A stretch of 64,000 nucleotides of DNA, taken from the NCBI RefSeq assembly GCF_002332255.1, contig NZ_NRGW01000001.1, positions 1,798,001 to 1,862,000 of the forward strand, given 5' to 3'. The DNA is from Halomonas sp. JB37. Its GTDB lineage: Bacteria > Pseudomonadota > Gammaproteobacteria > Pseudomonadales > Halomonadaceae. The notes below the pieces were generated by a model. The model did not search any database and was not told the DNA's origin. It was given only the letters and a program-made list of their open reading frames with translations. A program made the position numbers and the translations under genes. Positions 54,096-62,715 of this stretch are shown here, piece by piece; position 1 is the stretch's first letter, and the number at the start of each line of letters is the position of its first letter.

Positions 54096-55319
54096 TTATA
54101 CATAGAAGTCGAGATCTTCTTGGCGTTTTAGCAGATCGCGAATCGTATGCGCGTCCTCGCCTTTAAAGTAGATCAGACCCCAATGGGTACCAAACGCGGT
54201 GCGCTTGGTCACGGTTTCTTCTACCGGTGAGGTTAACTCATGAGACTCAAAGTACGGGTGATCTTCCGTTTCTTCCGGGATTTCCAGGCGGCTGACCACT
54301 CGGCGACGTGGGTAAACGCCAAAGCAACCGGCAAAGCCATTGGCATCGACCACTTCTTTTGGGAAGAAGTTTGCCACTTCTTCTTTGCTGCTTTTCGGGT
54401 CAAATACCAGCATAGAGGCTTGGTAGGCATTGAAGCCGTAAACCCGCTCAAGCAGTTCAAATACTTTGAAGCCCGGCGGACGGTAGGCAACCTCGCCAAA
54501 GTACATTTCACCGTCGCTAGTGACAAAGTATTCCGGATGGATCAAGCCAAACTCAATATCAAAGGCTTTGATAAGCTTTTCGATTTGTTGAGTAATTTGT
54601 TCTCGGTATTTTTCAAGCTCTGGAGACGCGGGCACAAACACTGAATAGCCCAATGTTACGTATTCAGAGATGTTCAGGAAGGCGATTTTACCATCATGAA
54701 TCCACGCTTCGACAGCAAATTCCCAGCCGTCCAGGTGTGATTCCATCAGCACCGGGAACTCTTCGTCGGGGATGGTATCTACTTCATCCGGCGTACGAAT
54801 AACACGGTGGCCTAGGCACCCCGCTTTATCAAAGGCCTTGAGGTGAATCGGGTCGTTGGGGTCACCATCTAGCTTAAGCAGCGTTTGGTTAACCCGCTTG
54901 AGAAAGCGCACAACGTCTTCTTTGTCGTGGGCTTCTTCAAAGATACCTACGCGGATGCCGCCTAGCTGTGCACGGCGCTTCATGAGTGCCTTATCGCGGA
55001 GCAGTAGCGACTGACCGTAAATGCGCGGATTATCAAGCAGCAAAGAGTTGATAGCGCCCGCCCACTCAACGGTTTCTTCGTAGAGCGGAATGGCAACATC
55101 AACGCCTTTTTCTTTGAGTGTCTCGGCAATCTCAATGGAGCGATCATTGAGGCGTTCAAAGTTCCAGGGCACGTAGGGAATATTGTGTTGTTGGCAATAC
55201 TCTTCAGCCCAATCAGGTGCAACGACAATGTAGCGACGGTCAAAATTTTCGGCCGCTTCAATCGCATTGAGGCTCCAGCCTAACAGGGCGATATAGCCCT
55301 TATTTGGATCCTTTTGCAT
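54096..55319 (-). CDS. ATP-grasp ligase of unknown substrate
   Basis: 407-residue stand-alone ATP-grasp enzyme: N-terminal Rossmann-like preATP domain (YIALLGWSLNAIEAA, YIVVAPDW), the ATP-binding region with LKAFDKAG and FPVLMESHLDGWEFAVEAW, and the metal-binding end HPEYFVTSDGEMYFGEVAYRPPG where E276 is the conserved acidic ligand. Such enzymes form an amide or ester via an acyl phosphate. ATG 55319 was chosen because AGGAG lies 7 bases upstream; the frame is open to 55379. Next gene is the papain-like protein; divergent neighbour is DUF1820. Substrate not predictable, and no peptide precursor was seen in the window. Confidence 0.85.
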   Translation of the reverse strand: MQKDPNKGYIALLGWSLNAIEAAENFDRRYIVVAPDWAEEYCQQHNIPYVPWNFERLNDRSIEIAETLKEKGVDVAIPLYEETVEWAGAINSLLLDNPRIYGQSLLLRDKALMKRRAQLGGIRVGIFEEAHDKEDVVRFLKRVNQTLLKLDGDPNDPIHLKAFDKAGCLGHRVIRTPDEVDTIPDEEFPVLMESHLDGWEFAVEAWIHDGKIAFLNISEYVTLGYSVFVPASPELEKYREQITQQIEKLIKAFDIEFGLIHPEYFVTSDGEMYFGEVAYRPPGFKVFELLERVYGFNAYQASMLVFDPKSSKEEVANFFPKEVVDANGFAGCFGVYPRRRVVSRLEIPEETEDHPYFESHELTSPVEETVTKRTAFGTHWGLIYFKGEDAHTIRDLLKRQEDLDFYV

Positions 55320-55510
55320 GTTGATGGCTCCTACTTGGTTAACGAACAGAATTACCAAACTACGTGCATCACCATACACGAAGGCAGCTAGGCTCGGCTA
55401 ATGGGGCGCGCTAAACCATTAACGCTGGGATAGCTAAAGGCGTAGAGGGGTGTCTATGGTAAGCTAGGCGGTTCAACTTCATGTACAAGTGGCAAGAGGA
55501 ATAGGCCAAG

Positions 55511-55840
55511 ATGGCGGCCAAGCCGATCTACCGTGTAGTGGTTCACCAGCAGGGTGAAATATGGGATTTATACGTCAGAGAAATCTTTCAAAGCGAACTC
55601 TGGGGCTTTATTGAAGTCGAGGAGTTTGTCTTTGACGATGCTAGCCGTGTAGTGGTTGATCCTACGACTGAGAAGCTACAGCGAACTTTCGAGGGCGTTA
55701 AGCGAAGTTATCTGCCGTTGAATGCTATTGTTCGCATCGATGAAGTAGAGCGCGAAGGCCCTTTGAAAGCAGTCAAAACCGATGCGCGGGTAGCAGAGTT
55801 CCCCCGTCCCTTTCCGTTGCCACCGCGCGGAGAAGGTTAA
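55511..55840 (+). CDS. DUF1820 family protein
   Basis: 109-residue cytoplasmic protein of a family confined to proteobacteria, with the conserved PIYRVVFxNQGEVYELYARxV-like N-terminus (here IYRVVVHQQGEIWDLYVREI) and GFIEVEEFVF followed by DPTTEKLQRTFEGV and YLPLNAIVRIDEV. Function unknown. AAGAGGAATAGG lies upstream of the ATG. Divergent from the ATP-grasp gene. Confidence 0.88.
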   Translation: MAAKPIYRVVVHQQGEIWDLYVREIFQSELWGFIEVEEFVFDDASRVVVDPTTEKLQRTFEGVKRSYLPLNAIVRIDEVEREGPLKAVKTDARVAEFPRPFPLPPRGEG

Positions 55841-55928
55841 GCGTATAAGATAAGCGCACCGCTAAGTTAAGCGATAAGCGCTGTTGGCTTCGTCCGCCTC
55901 GCAGCGTTTTTAACTAGGACATGATGTC

Positions 55929-56564
55929 ATGCACGTAAATAAAATTCGTATTCATTATTACGCCGCTGCGGCCGGTGTTTTGCTCAGTGTGGCGAGTATT
56001 AATGCTACTGCCCAGTCTGATAATCAGGCGTGGGTAACCGATGAGCTTAGCACCTACGTGCGTAGCGGTCCGACCGATGGCTACCGCATTATTGGTACGC
56101 TTAATGCCGGTGAGCAGGTCGATGTGCTGGAGACCAGCGGCAATTACACGCGGGTTCGCAACGGTGATGGCAATGCGGTTTGGGTGTTGAGCGATGAGCT
56201 TCAGCAAACCCCTAGTGCGGTCGAACAGTTGCCCGCGTTAGAGTCGCAGGTAGAAGAATTAACCGCTGAACTCGATGGCATTAATGACACCTGGGAGCAG
56301 CGAGTTTCTTCAATGACTGAAACGCTAGACGTGCGTGAGCGTAGGATTGCGGAGCTTGAAGCCAGCAATCAAGAGCTCGATAGCCAATCAGAAACGTCTC
56401 GCCAGCAGGTAAGGGGGCTTCAGGCCCGCTTAGAAACGCAGGAAGAAGACCTTCTGATGCGCTACTTTATGTATGGCGGCGGTGTGGCGGGCGCGGGCTT
56501 GCTGGTGGGCCTGATTGTTCCACACTTGCCGCGTCGGCGTAAAAAGCGTGACCGCTGGTTCTAA
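55929..56564 (+). CDS. SH3-domain membrane-anchored protein (YgiM/TIGR04211 type)
   Basis: 211 residues: signal peptide or N-terminal anchor (YYAAAAGVLLSVASINATA), a bacterial SH3 domain (about 35-95; TYVRSGPTDGYRIIGTLNAGEQV), a coiled coil (about 100-175), a transmembrane helix (MYGGGVAGAGLLVGLIVPHL) and a basic cytoplasmic tail (PRRRKKRDRW). This is the YgiM arrangement, an envelope protein of unknown function. tpm follows after 51 bases. Confidence 0.85.
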   Translation: MHVNKIRIHYYAAAAGVLLSVASINATAQSDNQAWVTDELSTYVRSGPTDGYRIIGTLNAGEQVDVLETSGNYTRVRNGDGNAVWVLSDELQQTPSAVEQLPALESQVEELTAELDGINDTWEQRVSSMTETLDVRERRIAELEASNQELDSQSETSRQQVRGLQARLETQEEDLLMRYFMYGGGVAGAGLLVGLIVPHLPRRRKKRDRWF

Positions 56565-56615
56565 TTCGCTACGGATAAGCGTTTGAGTGATCACAAGCAG
56601 CAAGGCGGCTAGATA

Positions 56616-57248
56616 ATGAGCGAGCAATGGCGCAAGCGCTGGCAGGAAGGGCGTATTGGTTTTCATCTGCAGCAAGCGCATCCGGCGTTGCTGCGTCATT
56701 GGGCCTCGCTGGATGTTGATGTCGACACTAAAGTGCTGGTGCCGCTGTGTGGTAAGAGTGTCGATATGCGCTGGTTGGCCGATATAGGCCATTCAGTGCT
56801 GGGTATTGAGTTTGCGCCCGAGGCTATCGAACAGTTTTTGCTACAGCGCAGCACTGCGGTATCACGCTATAGCCAGGCGGGTTTTACCGTTTCCCGGCAA
56901 GGCAGCGTCGAACTATGGTGTGGCGACTTCTTTCATCTGCACATTCAACAGGCTGCTGAGATTGGGGCGTTTTATGATCGCGCTTCGCTGATTGCACTGC
57001 CGCCAGCGACGCGTCAGCGCTATGCGTTTCATCTTGCTCAATTGGTGCCGCCAGGTGCCAAAGGCCTGTTGATTAGTTTGTCACACAGCGAAGAGGGGGC
57101 TGGGCCACCCTACAGTGTGCCGGCCAGCGAGATTGAAAACCTGTTCAAAGCTAACTTCACGCTAACGTTTTTGGAGGAAGGTAGCCCGGATGAGCGTGGT
57201 CGAACAGAAAGTATATGGGCGCTAGAACGACGCGGGCCACGCCTATAG
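56616..57248 (+). CDS. tpm: Thiopurine S-methyltransferase-type protein
   Basis: 210-residue Tpm (human TPMT-like) methyltransferase; family length is about 217. RWQEGRIGFHLQQAHPAL, the SAM motif VLVPLCGKSVDMRWLADIGHSVLGIE and GDFFHL...IGAFYDRASLIALPP are diagnostic. Bacterial members methylate thiopurines and selenium/tellurium species such as selenite or selenomethionine; the exact substrate is not decidable. Starts 51 bases after the SH3 gene. Its stop codon lies in a hairpin loop. Confidence 0.92.
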   Translation: MSEQWRKRWQEGRIGFHLQQAHPALLRHWASLDVDVDTKVLVPLCGKSVDMRWLADIGHSVLGIEFAPEAIEQFLLQRSTAVSRYSQAGFTVSRQGSVELWCGDFFHLHIQQAAEIGAFYDRASLIALPPATRQRYAFHLAQLVPPGAKGLLISLSHSEEGAGPPYSVPASEIENLFKANFTLTFLEEGSPDERGRTESIWALERRGPRL

Positions 57249-57260
57249 CGGCGTGGCCCG
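57233..57260. terminator. Hairpin overlapping the tpm stop codon
   Basis: 11-bp perfect stem CGGGCCACGCC (57233-57243) / GGCGTGGCCCG (57250-57260), loop TATAGC. The TAG stop of tpm (57246-57248) is in the loop. Weak T content follows, so termination efficiency is uncertain, but it lies between convergent tpm and yajG-like genes. Confidence 0.65.
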
Positions 57261-57289
57261 TATCAATAACGCTAGGCAAGACAAGCAGA

Positions 57290-57883
57290 TTAGCGAGCCA
57301 GCAGTCGACCTAACTCAGGGTCGCTAAAGGCACGATTCATTCCATCACTGAGTAGATCGCTCAGCATGCGCGCATTGCTGTCGGCGTCAGGCTTAAGCGC
57401 GTATCCCTGGGTGCGGCGTGATGTATAGGTACCGGTGTAGGTGGTACCCTTATTTTTCGCGATAGCGCGAAATACGCCTTCCAGACGCGCTTCATCGACT
57501 AACGGCTGGCCGCTCTCGCCTCGGGCGTAGTTCAGGTTGGCCAGTTCTAGCGTTAGGCTTGGGCGCCCGTTGGCCGGCTCGGTGGTCGGGCTAAAGCCCA
57601 TGTCACGCACGGCGCGCTCGGCCTCTTCCTGCAAACGCGGAATCAGCTCGTGGCTACTAACCGTAATCTGCGCCGTCGACATATTGCCGCCGGCGCGATT
57701 GCCGATAATGTCGCTGTCGCGTCCATCCTGAGCAATCACCGTGACCTGTTGGCCTGAGCCAGTTTGCGGCACATCGGCGTTGCGCTCAGGGCTGAGCTGC
57801 AAATATTGCGGGCTAGCACAGCCAGCTAGCCATGCACTGGCAAGCAGTACACCTGACATGCGTATAAATTGACGCCGAAGCAT
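57290..57883 (-). CDS. YajG-family lipoprotein
   Basis: 197 residues with a lipoprotein signal, the lipobox ending LAGC22, after a basic N-terminus (MLRRQFIRM). The mature part has YLQLSPERNADVPQTGSGQQVTV, a mid-domain ELIPRLQEEAERAVRDMGF and a C-terminal RMLSDLLSDGMNRAFSDPELGRLL, matching the YajG layout. GGAGGAAGACC precedes the ATG. Outer-membrane or periplasmic, function unknown. Confidence 0.85.
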   Translation of the reverse strand: MLRRQFIRMSGVLLASAWLAGCASPQYLQLSPERNADVPQTGSGQQVTVIAQDGRDSDIIGNRAGGNMSTAQITVSSHELIPRLQEEAERAVRDMGFSPTTEPANGRPSLTLELANLNYARGESGQPLVDEARLEGVFRAIAKNKGTTYTGTYTSRRTQGYALKPDADSNARMLSDLLSDGMNRAFSDPELGRLLAR

Positions 57884-57943
57884 GGTCTTCCTCCACGGTG
57901 GCTAAAATACCAGTATAACGCGCCCTGAGCGTTGGTGGTATGC

Positions 57944-59038
57944 TCAAGCTAGGTGTGTTTGTGCCGCTGTATTCAACGCCACCTTAGGGAAGCGTCGCCA
58001 GTGGCGCGGATGGGCGAATAAGCGCTGCCCGCGGCGCAATGCCAAGTGCTCAAAGTCAGTATGACGCACGGTGGCCAGCCATGGTTGGGCTAGCCAATCT
58101 GCCTCTAGCTCTACGCGCACTTCAGCCCCGACGGGCGAAATCGCAGTGATGGTGACCGGCAGGTGGCTTTCTGATGTGGGCTGCTCGGTTAGGCGCACTT
58201 CGTGGGGTCGTAGCAGTAGTTCCTCATGTCCATCCGGCAGGTCAACGTGCCAATAGGCGTCGCCGCAGGTTAATACGCCATTGCTGACGTTACCTTCTAG
58301 GTGATTGACGTCGCCCAGGAACTCAAACACAAAGCGATTCTTGGGGGCGCGGTAAAGCTCATCAGGCGTATCAATCTGCTCGATACGGCCGTTGCTCATG
58401 ACCACGACGCGGTCAGACAACTCCAACGCTTCTTCCTGATCGTGGGTCACAAATACGCTGGTGAAGTTGAGTTCATCGTGTAAATGGCGCAGCCAGCGAC
58501 GAAGCTCTTGGCGTACCTTGGCGTCAAGGGCGCCAAACGGCTCATCCAATAGCAGCACCTCAGGCTCGACCGCCAGGGCGCGAGCCAGCGAAACGCGCTG
58601 CTGCTGACCACCTGAAAGCTGCGCAGGGTAGCGATTTGCTAGATGCTCCAATTTGACCATTTCCAGCAATCTAAACGCCCGGGCGCGAATCTCGCCGCTG
58701 CTAGGGCGGCGTTTGCGCGGCAGAACAGTAAGCCCAAATGCGACGTTGTCATACACGCTCATATGGCGAAACAGCGCATAGTGCTGAAACACGAAGCCGA
58801 TGCGCCGATCGCGCACATGTACATTCGTCACGTCGCGGTCGCCAAACAAAATTTTACCCGGCTGTGCAGAATGATCGGCATTTTCCAAGCCCGCAATAAT
58901 GCGCAGCAAGGTGGTTTTGCCTGACCCTGATGGTCCCAGCAGGCCGACCAGTTCGCCTTCATGAATATCTAAATTGATAGGTTCTAGGGCCTGGGTGCTG
59001 CCGAAATGCTTGGCAATATTATGTAAACGGATGCTCAT
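57944..59038 (-). CDS. cysA: Sulfate/thiosulfate ABC transporter ATP-binding protein
   Basis: 364-residue importer ATPase (E. coli CysA 365). Walker [11 protein letters not shown]-loop [15 protein letters not shown], signature [15 protein letters not shown], Walker [13 protein letters not shown], and a C-terminal TOBE-like domain. ATG 59038 has GGGAGG upstream and overlaps the cysW stop (ATGA), giving the order sbp-cysT-cysW-cysA. Couples ATP hydrolysis to sulfate or thiosulfate uptake. Confidence 0.96.
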   Translation of the reverse strand: MSIRLHNIAKHFGSTQALEPINLDIHEGELVGLLGPSGSGKTTLLRIIAGLENADHSAQPGKILFGDRDVTNVHVRDRRIGFVFQHYALFRHMSVYDNVAFGLTVLPRKRRPSSGEIRARAFRLLEMVKLEHLANRYPAQLSGGQQQRVSLARALAVEPEVLLLDEPFGALDAKVRQELRRWLRHLHDELNFTSVFVTHDQEEALELSDRVVVMSNGRIEQIDTPDELYRAPKNRFVFEFLGDVNHLEGNVSNGVLTCGDAYWHVDLPDGHEELLLRPHEVRLTEQPTSESHLPVTITAISPVGAEVRVELEADWLAQPWLATVRHTDFEHLALRRGQRLFAHPRHWRRFPKVALNTAAQTHLA

Positions 59039-59862
59039 GCAAATGCCTCCCGGCGCGATGCGCGCCATTCCAGCCCAGCCTTGGCCGCGAGCGTGAGTAG
59101 GGCAATGAATGCGAGTAACGCTGCGCAGGCAAATGCGCCCACGGCGTTGTAATCCTGATAGAGCTGCTCAAGATGCAGTGGCAGGGTATTCGTTTTGCCA
59201 CGAATAGCGCCTGAGACCACGGAGACGGCCCCAAATTCGCCGACTGCACGGGCGTTGGTAAGAATGACGCCGTAAAGCAGCGCCCAGCGAATATTGGGTA
59301 GTGTGACGCGGCGAAAGGTGGTCCAACCTGAAGCACCAAGCGTGACGGCCGCCTCTTCTTCACGAGAGCCCTGCGCCTGCATGAGTGGAATAAGCTCTCG
59401 GGCAACGAACGGGCAGGTGACAAAAATGGTCACCATCAAAATGCCGGGCCACGCGAACATCAATTGAATGTCGTGAGTATCGAGCCAGCTACCGATCCAA
59501 CCGTTGCGGCCATAAAGCAGCAGATAAATAAGCCCGGCGACCACTGGCGATACTGCAAAGGGAATGTCGATTAACGTTTGCAGAATGCGCCGCCCAGGAA
59601 AGCTGAACCGAGTGACCAGCCAGGCCAGCGCAACCCCAAACACTAGGCAGACTGGAATGGTTAACAGCGCAATCATCAGAGTGAGGCCAATCGCATGCAA
59701 GGTGAAGGTGTTACCGACATTCGCCCAGAACACCATCACGCCTTGCGAAAACGCCTGGGCAAAAATGGCAATCAGTGGCAATAGCAAAAAAAGCGCTGAT
59801 AGTAGTAGGGCTGCACCCACTAGCAGGCGCCGGATAAGTGGCGAATCCCCAATTCGACGCAT
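59035..59862 (-). CDS. cysW: Sulfate/thiosulfate ABC transporter permease CysW
   Basis: 275-residue six-helix permease; [50 protein letters not shown] (EAA loop) and [34 protein letters not shown] are CysW signatures. Start overlaps the cysT stop by one base (TAATG) and its end overlaps cysA, so the three components are coupled. Confidence 0.94.
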   Translation of the reverse strand: MRRIGDSPLIRRLLVGAALLLSALFLLLPLIAIFAQAFSQGVMVFWANVGNTFTLHAIGLTLMIALLTIPVCLVFGVALAWLVTRFSFPGRRILQTLIDIPFAVSPVVAGLIYLLLYGRNGWIGSWLDTHDIQLMFAWPGILMVTIFVTCPFVARELIPLMQAQGSREEEAAVTLGASGWTTFRRVTLPNIRWALLYGVILTNARAVGEFGAVSVVSGAIRGKTNTLPLHLEQLYQDYNAVGAFACAALLAFIALLTLAAKAGLEWRASRREAFA

Positions 59863-60716
59863 TACCCTTTACCTCCGTGCAGGCGGCGCACAAAACGGCC
59901 CTGCCAAATATTAATAGCCAGCAGCAGGGCCAGCGATACAAATAGCACCACTGACGCAATCGCTGATGCGCCTGCGTAATCATATTCTTGCAGTTTGACG
60001 AAGATCATCAGCGCGGTGATTTCTGTTTCGTAAGGCATATTGCCAGCGATAAAGATAATGGCACCGAACTCGCCTAGCGAGCGCACAAAAGCGAGCCCCG
60101 TGCCGGTGACTAACGCAGGCCAAAGGTGGGGCATGATGACGCGACGAAAGGCGACCGCATCGGTTGCACCCAGCGACATAGCAGCTTCATCGACTTCAAT
60201 GGGCAGATCTTCCAGCACTGGCTGTACGGTACGAACAACAAACGGAATACTGGTAAATGCCATGGCGAGCGCAATGCCTACCCAGGTGTAGGCGACTTGA
60301 AAGCCCAGTGGCTCGAGTAATCGGCCCATCCAACCGCTGCTGGCGTAAAGCGTGGCCAGCGTAATGCCGGCAACGGCCGTCGGTAGCGCAAAGGGCAGAT
60401 CCATCAGCGCGTCTAGTAAGCGCTTGCCGGGAAACTCATAGCGCACCAGCACCCATGCTAGTAACAGCCCAAACACGGCGTTAATCAGCGCCGCCACTGC
60501 AGCTGCGCCAATGGTGACCATGTAGCTTGCCACCACGCGACCTTCCGTAATGATGGCCCAGTACTCGGCAAGGCTAAGCTTCGCTAACTGGCCGAACAGA
60601 CCGGTAATCGGTAGCATTAGCACCAGCGATATAAACAGCACGCTGATACCCATAGACAGGCCAAAGCCCGGCAGCACGCGTGTGCTACCGGTTCGCCAAG
60701 ATGCGAGTTGACTCAT
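59862..60716 (-). CDS. cysT: Sulfate/thiosulfate ABC transporter permease CysT (CysU)
   Basis: 284-residue six-helix permease: VLPGFGLSMGISVLFISLVLMLPITG N-terminus, DLPIEVDEAAMSLGATDAVAFRRVIMP (EAA loop), and RSLGEFGAIIFIAGNMPYETEI, which is the CysT C-terminal block. Follows sbp by 26 bases and overlaps cysW by one base. Forms the pore with CysW. Confidence 0.94.
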   Translation of the reverse strand: MSQLASWRTGSTRVLPGFGLSMGISVLFISLVLMLPITGLFGQLAKLSLAEYWAIITEGRVVASYMVTIGAAAVAALINAVFGLLLAWVLVRYEFPGKRLLDALMDLPFALPTAVAGITLATLYASSGWMGRLLEPLGFQVAYTWVGIALAMAFTSIPFVVRTVQPVLEDLPIEVDEAAMSLGATDAVAFRRVIMPHLWPALVTGTGLAFVRSLGEFGAIIFIAGNMPYETEITALMIFVKLQEYDYAGASAIASVVLFVSLALLLAINIWQGRFVRRLHGGKG

Positions 60717-60742
60717 AGTTGAGGCTTACTCATAGAGAGTTA

Positions 60743-61753
60743 TTAGCGACGCTGTAATTGGTCAAGAATGCCACCACTACCAAAGTGAGTGCCCATAACG
60801 TCATCCCAGCTACCAAACACGTCTTCTACTTTTAATAACTCAATTTCTGGGAATTGATCAGCGAATTCTTCTACCACGGTCTCGTTATGCACGCGGTAGT
60901 TGAAGCCCGCTAGCAGGCGCTGAGCCTCTTCAGTGTAAAGATAGTCCAAGTAGCTTTGCGCTAAGTCGCTGTTGCCATTACGCTCGGCGTTCTCTTCTAC
61001 CACGGCGACAGGAAATTCAGCTAAAACGCTGATCGGCGGTACGATCACTTCGTAATCGTCGCTGCCATATTCACGCCGAATATTGTTGACCTCAGACTCG
61101 AAGCTAATTAGCACATCGCCAATGTCGCGTTCGATAAAGCTAGTGGTTGCGCCACGACCGCCGGTATCAAATACGGCGACATTGGCTAAGAACGTGCGCA
61201 TGAAATCTTCAATCTGTTCTTCATCGCCATCAAACTCTTTATCGGCAAACCCCCATGCCGCTAAATAAGTGTAGCGACCATTGCCGGACGTTTTGGGGTT
61301 CGGAAAGACCATTGATACATCTTCTTTTACCAAATCGTCCCAGCTTTCAATCCCTTTTGGATTGCCTTTGCGGACCAGGAAAGCCGTCGTTGAGTAATAG
61401 GGTGACGCATTGTTTTCGAAGGCCTGCTGCCAATCTTCTGCAACGAGCCCGGCATCCGCGAGCACCTGAACATCGGTTACTTGGTTAAATGTGACCACAT
61501 CGGCGCGTAAACCTTGCAGAATGGCACGAGCCTGGGCAGAAGAGCCGCCGTGCGACTGGCTAATCTCAATTTCTTCGCCGTGCTCTTCTTGCCACTTCGC
61601 TTGAAACTCTGGATTGATGGCGGCAAACAGTTCTCGAGCCACATCGAACGATGAGTTAAGCAGTTCACGCTCTTGCGCTGCCGCAGCACCACTCACGGTA
61701 ACGCCTAGCGCGATGGCAATCAGGCTGCGGCTGAAAATGGTTGGCATTGACAT
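60743..61753 (-). CDS. sbp: Periplasmic sulfate-binding protein
   Basis: 336 residues. Signal peptide about 1-26 ([13 protein letters not shown]), then [38 protein letters not shown] (sulfate contact), [15 protein letters not shown] and [19 protein letters not shown], the Sbp/CysP blocks. ATG 61753 has GGAG 7 bases upstream; the frame extends six bases further to a TTG. Receptor of the downstream CysTWA importer; whether sulfate or thiosulfate is preferred is undecided. Confidence 0.94.
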   Translation of the reverse strand: MSMPTIFSRSLIAIALGVTVSGAAAAQERELLNSSFDVARELFAAINPEFQAKWQEEHGEEIEISQSHGGSSAQARAILQGLRADVVTFNQVTDVQVLADAGLVAEDWQQAFENNASPYYSTTAFLVRKGNPKGIESWDDLVKEDVSMVFPNPKTSGNGRYTYLAAWGFADKEFDGDEEQIEDFMRTFLANVAVFDTGGRGATTSFIERDIGDVLISFESEVNNIRREYGSDDYEVIVPPISVLAEFPVAVVEENAERNGNSDLAQSYLDYLYTEEAQRLLAGFNYRVHNETVVEEFADQFPEIELLKVEDVFGSWDDVMGTHFGSGGILDQLQRR

Positions 61754-61837
61754 GGACAAACTCCTTCGAGCGGTAGGCGCTTAGCAGCGCAATATTGGCA
61801 AGATTAAATCTATCAATGTGGAATTACAATCATGCTT

Positions 61838-61858
61838 TATATTCTATTTAAGAATATA
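61838..61858. promoter_or_regulatory. 21-bp dyad upstream of sbp, candidate CysB/LysR-type site
   Basis: Arms TATATTCT and AGAATATA are perfect complements around ATTTA (61838-61858), and the dyad contains a T-N11-A LysR-type core. CysB activation sites have convergent TTATTC-like half-sites, which this resembles. It is 85-105 bases upstream of sbp in the 246-base gap shared with the divergent rpe; assignment to CysB is inferred from the sulfate genes. Confidence 0.45.
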
Positions 61859-61999
61859 TGCTTGGCGGCCTATGCTGCTGCTTAGTAAGTGGCTTGGGTT
61901 TGGCTCTGGTAAGATAGGTCGCTGGCTATGCTTTCTTGCCTGTGCCCACAGGCATTCGGGAGCTAATCTCGTCTACTGATTAATAAGCAGGATTGGAAT

Positions 62000-62695
62000 A
62001 TGACCGCTGCGCAGGATTTTTTAATTGCCCCTTCTATTTTATCGGCTAATTTTGCCCGGCTGGGTGAGGAAGTGGATAACGTACTGGCTGCCGGTGCGGA
62101 TGTGGTTCACTTTGACGTGATGGACAATCACTACGTGCCCAATCTGACCATTGGGCCCATGGTGTGTAAAGCGCTGCGTAAGCACGGCGTGACGGCGCCT
62201 ATTGATGTGCATTTAATGGTCAAGCCGGTCGATCGTATGATTAATGATTTTATCGAAGCGGGTGCCAGCTACATTACCTTTCATCCGGAAGCTTCTGAGC
62301 ACGTGGACCGCTCGCTGCAGCTAATCCGCGACGGTGGATGTAAAGCTGGCCTGGTATTTAATCCTGCCACGCCGCTTTCCTACCTCGATTACGTGATGGA
62401 TAAAGTCGATATGGTGCTGCTAATGAGCGTCAATCCAGGCTTTGGTGGCCAGTCCTTTATCCCTGGAACGCTGGATAAGCTGCGCGAAGCGCGGGCGCGC
62501 ATCGATGCCTCTCCTTATGCTATGCGTTTGGAGATCGATGGTGGTGTGAAGGTAGGCAACATTGCCGATATTGCCGCCGCCGGCGCCGATACCTTTGTTG
62601 CCGGATCAGCTATCTTCAGTGCTCACCAGGCCAGCGATCCGCACGGCTACAATACGGTTATCAAACAGCTGCGCGCAGCGCTGGCAAAGGCGTAA
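62000..62695 (+). CDS. rpe: Ribulose-phosphate 3-epimerase
   Basis: 231-residue TIM-barrel enzyme interconverting ribulose-5-phosphate and xylulose-5-phosphate in the pentose phosphate pathway. [60 protein letters not shown] and LEIDGGVKV are all canonical, including the metal-binding His/Asp residues. TTGGA lies just upstream of the ATG. Convergent with the NADH dehydrogenase gene, 20 bases away. Confidence 0.97.
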   Translation: MTAAQDFLIAPSILSANFARLGEEVDNVLAAGADVVHFDVMDNHYVPNLTIGPMVCKALRKHGVTAPIDVHLMVKPVDRMINDFIEAGASYITFHPEASEHVDRSLQLIRDGGCKAGLVFNPATPLSYLDYVMDKVDMVLLMSVNPGFGGQSFIPGTLDKLREARARIDASPYAMRLEIDGGVKVGNIADIAAAGADTFVAGSAIFSAHQASDPHGYNTVIKQLRAALAKA

Positions 62696-62715
62696 TCGAC
62701 AAAATAGCGGGGTGT

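Noticed and set aside
59035-60716. cysT/cysW as molybdate permeases
   Set aside because: Two distinct permeases with CysT/CysW signatures, a CysA of 364 residues and an Sbp-type receptor are present; molybdate systems have a single permease ModB and a ModA receptor.
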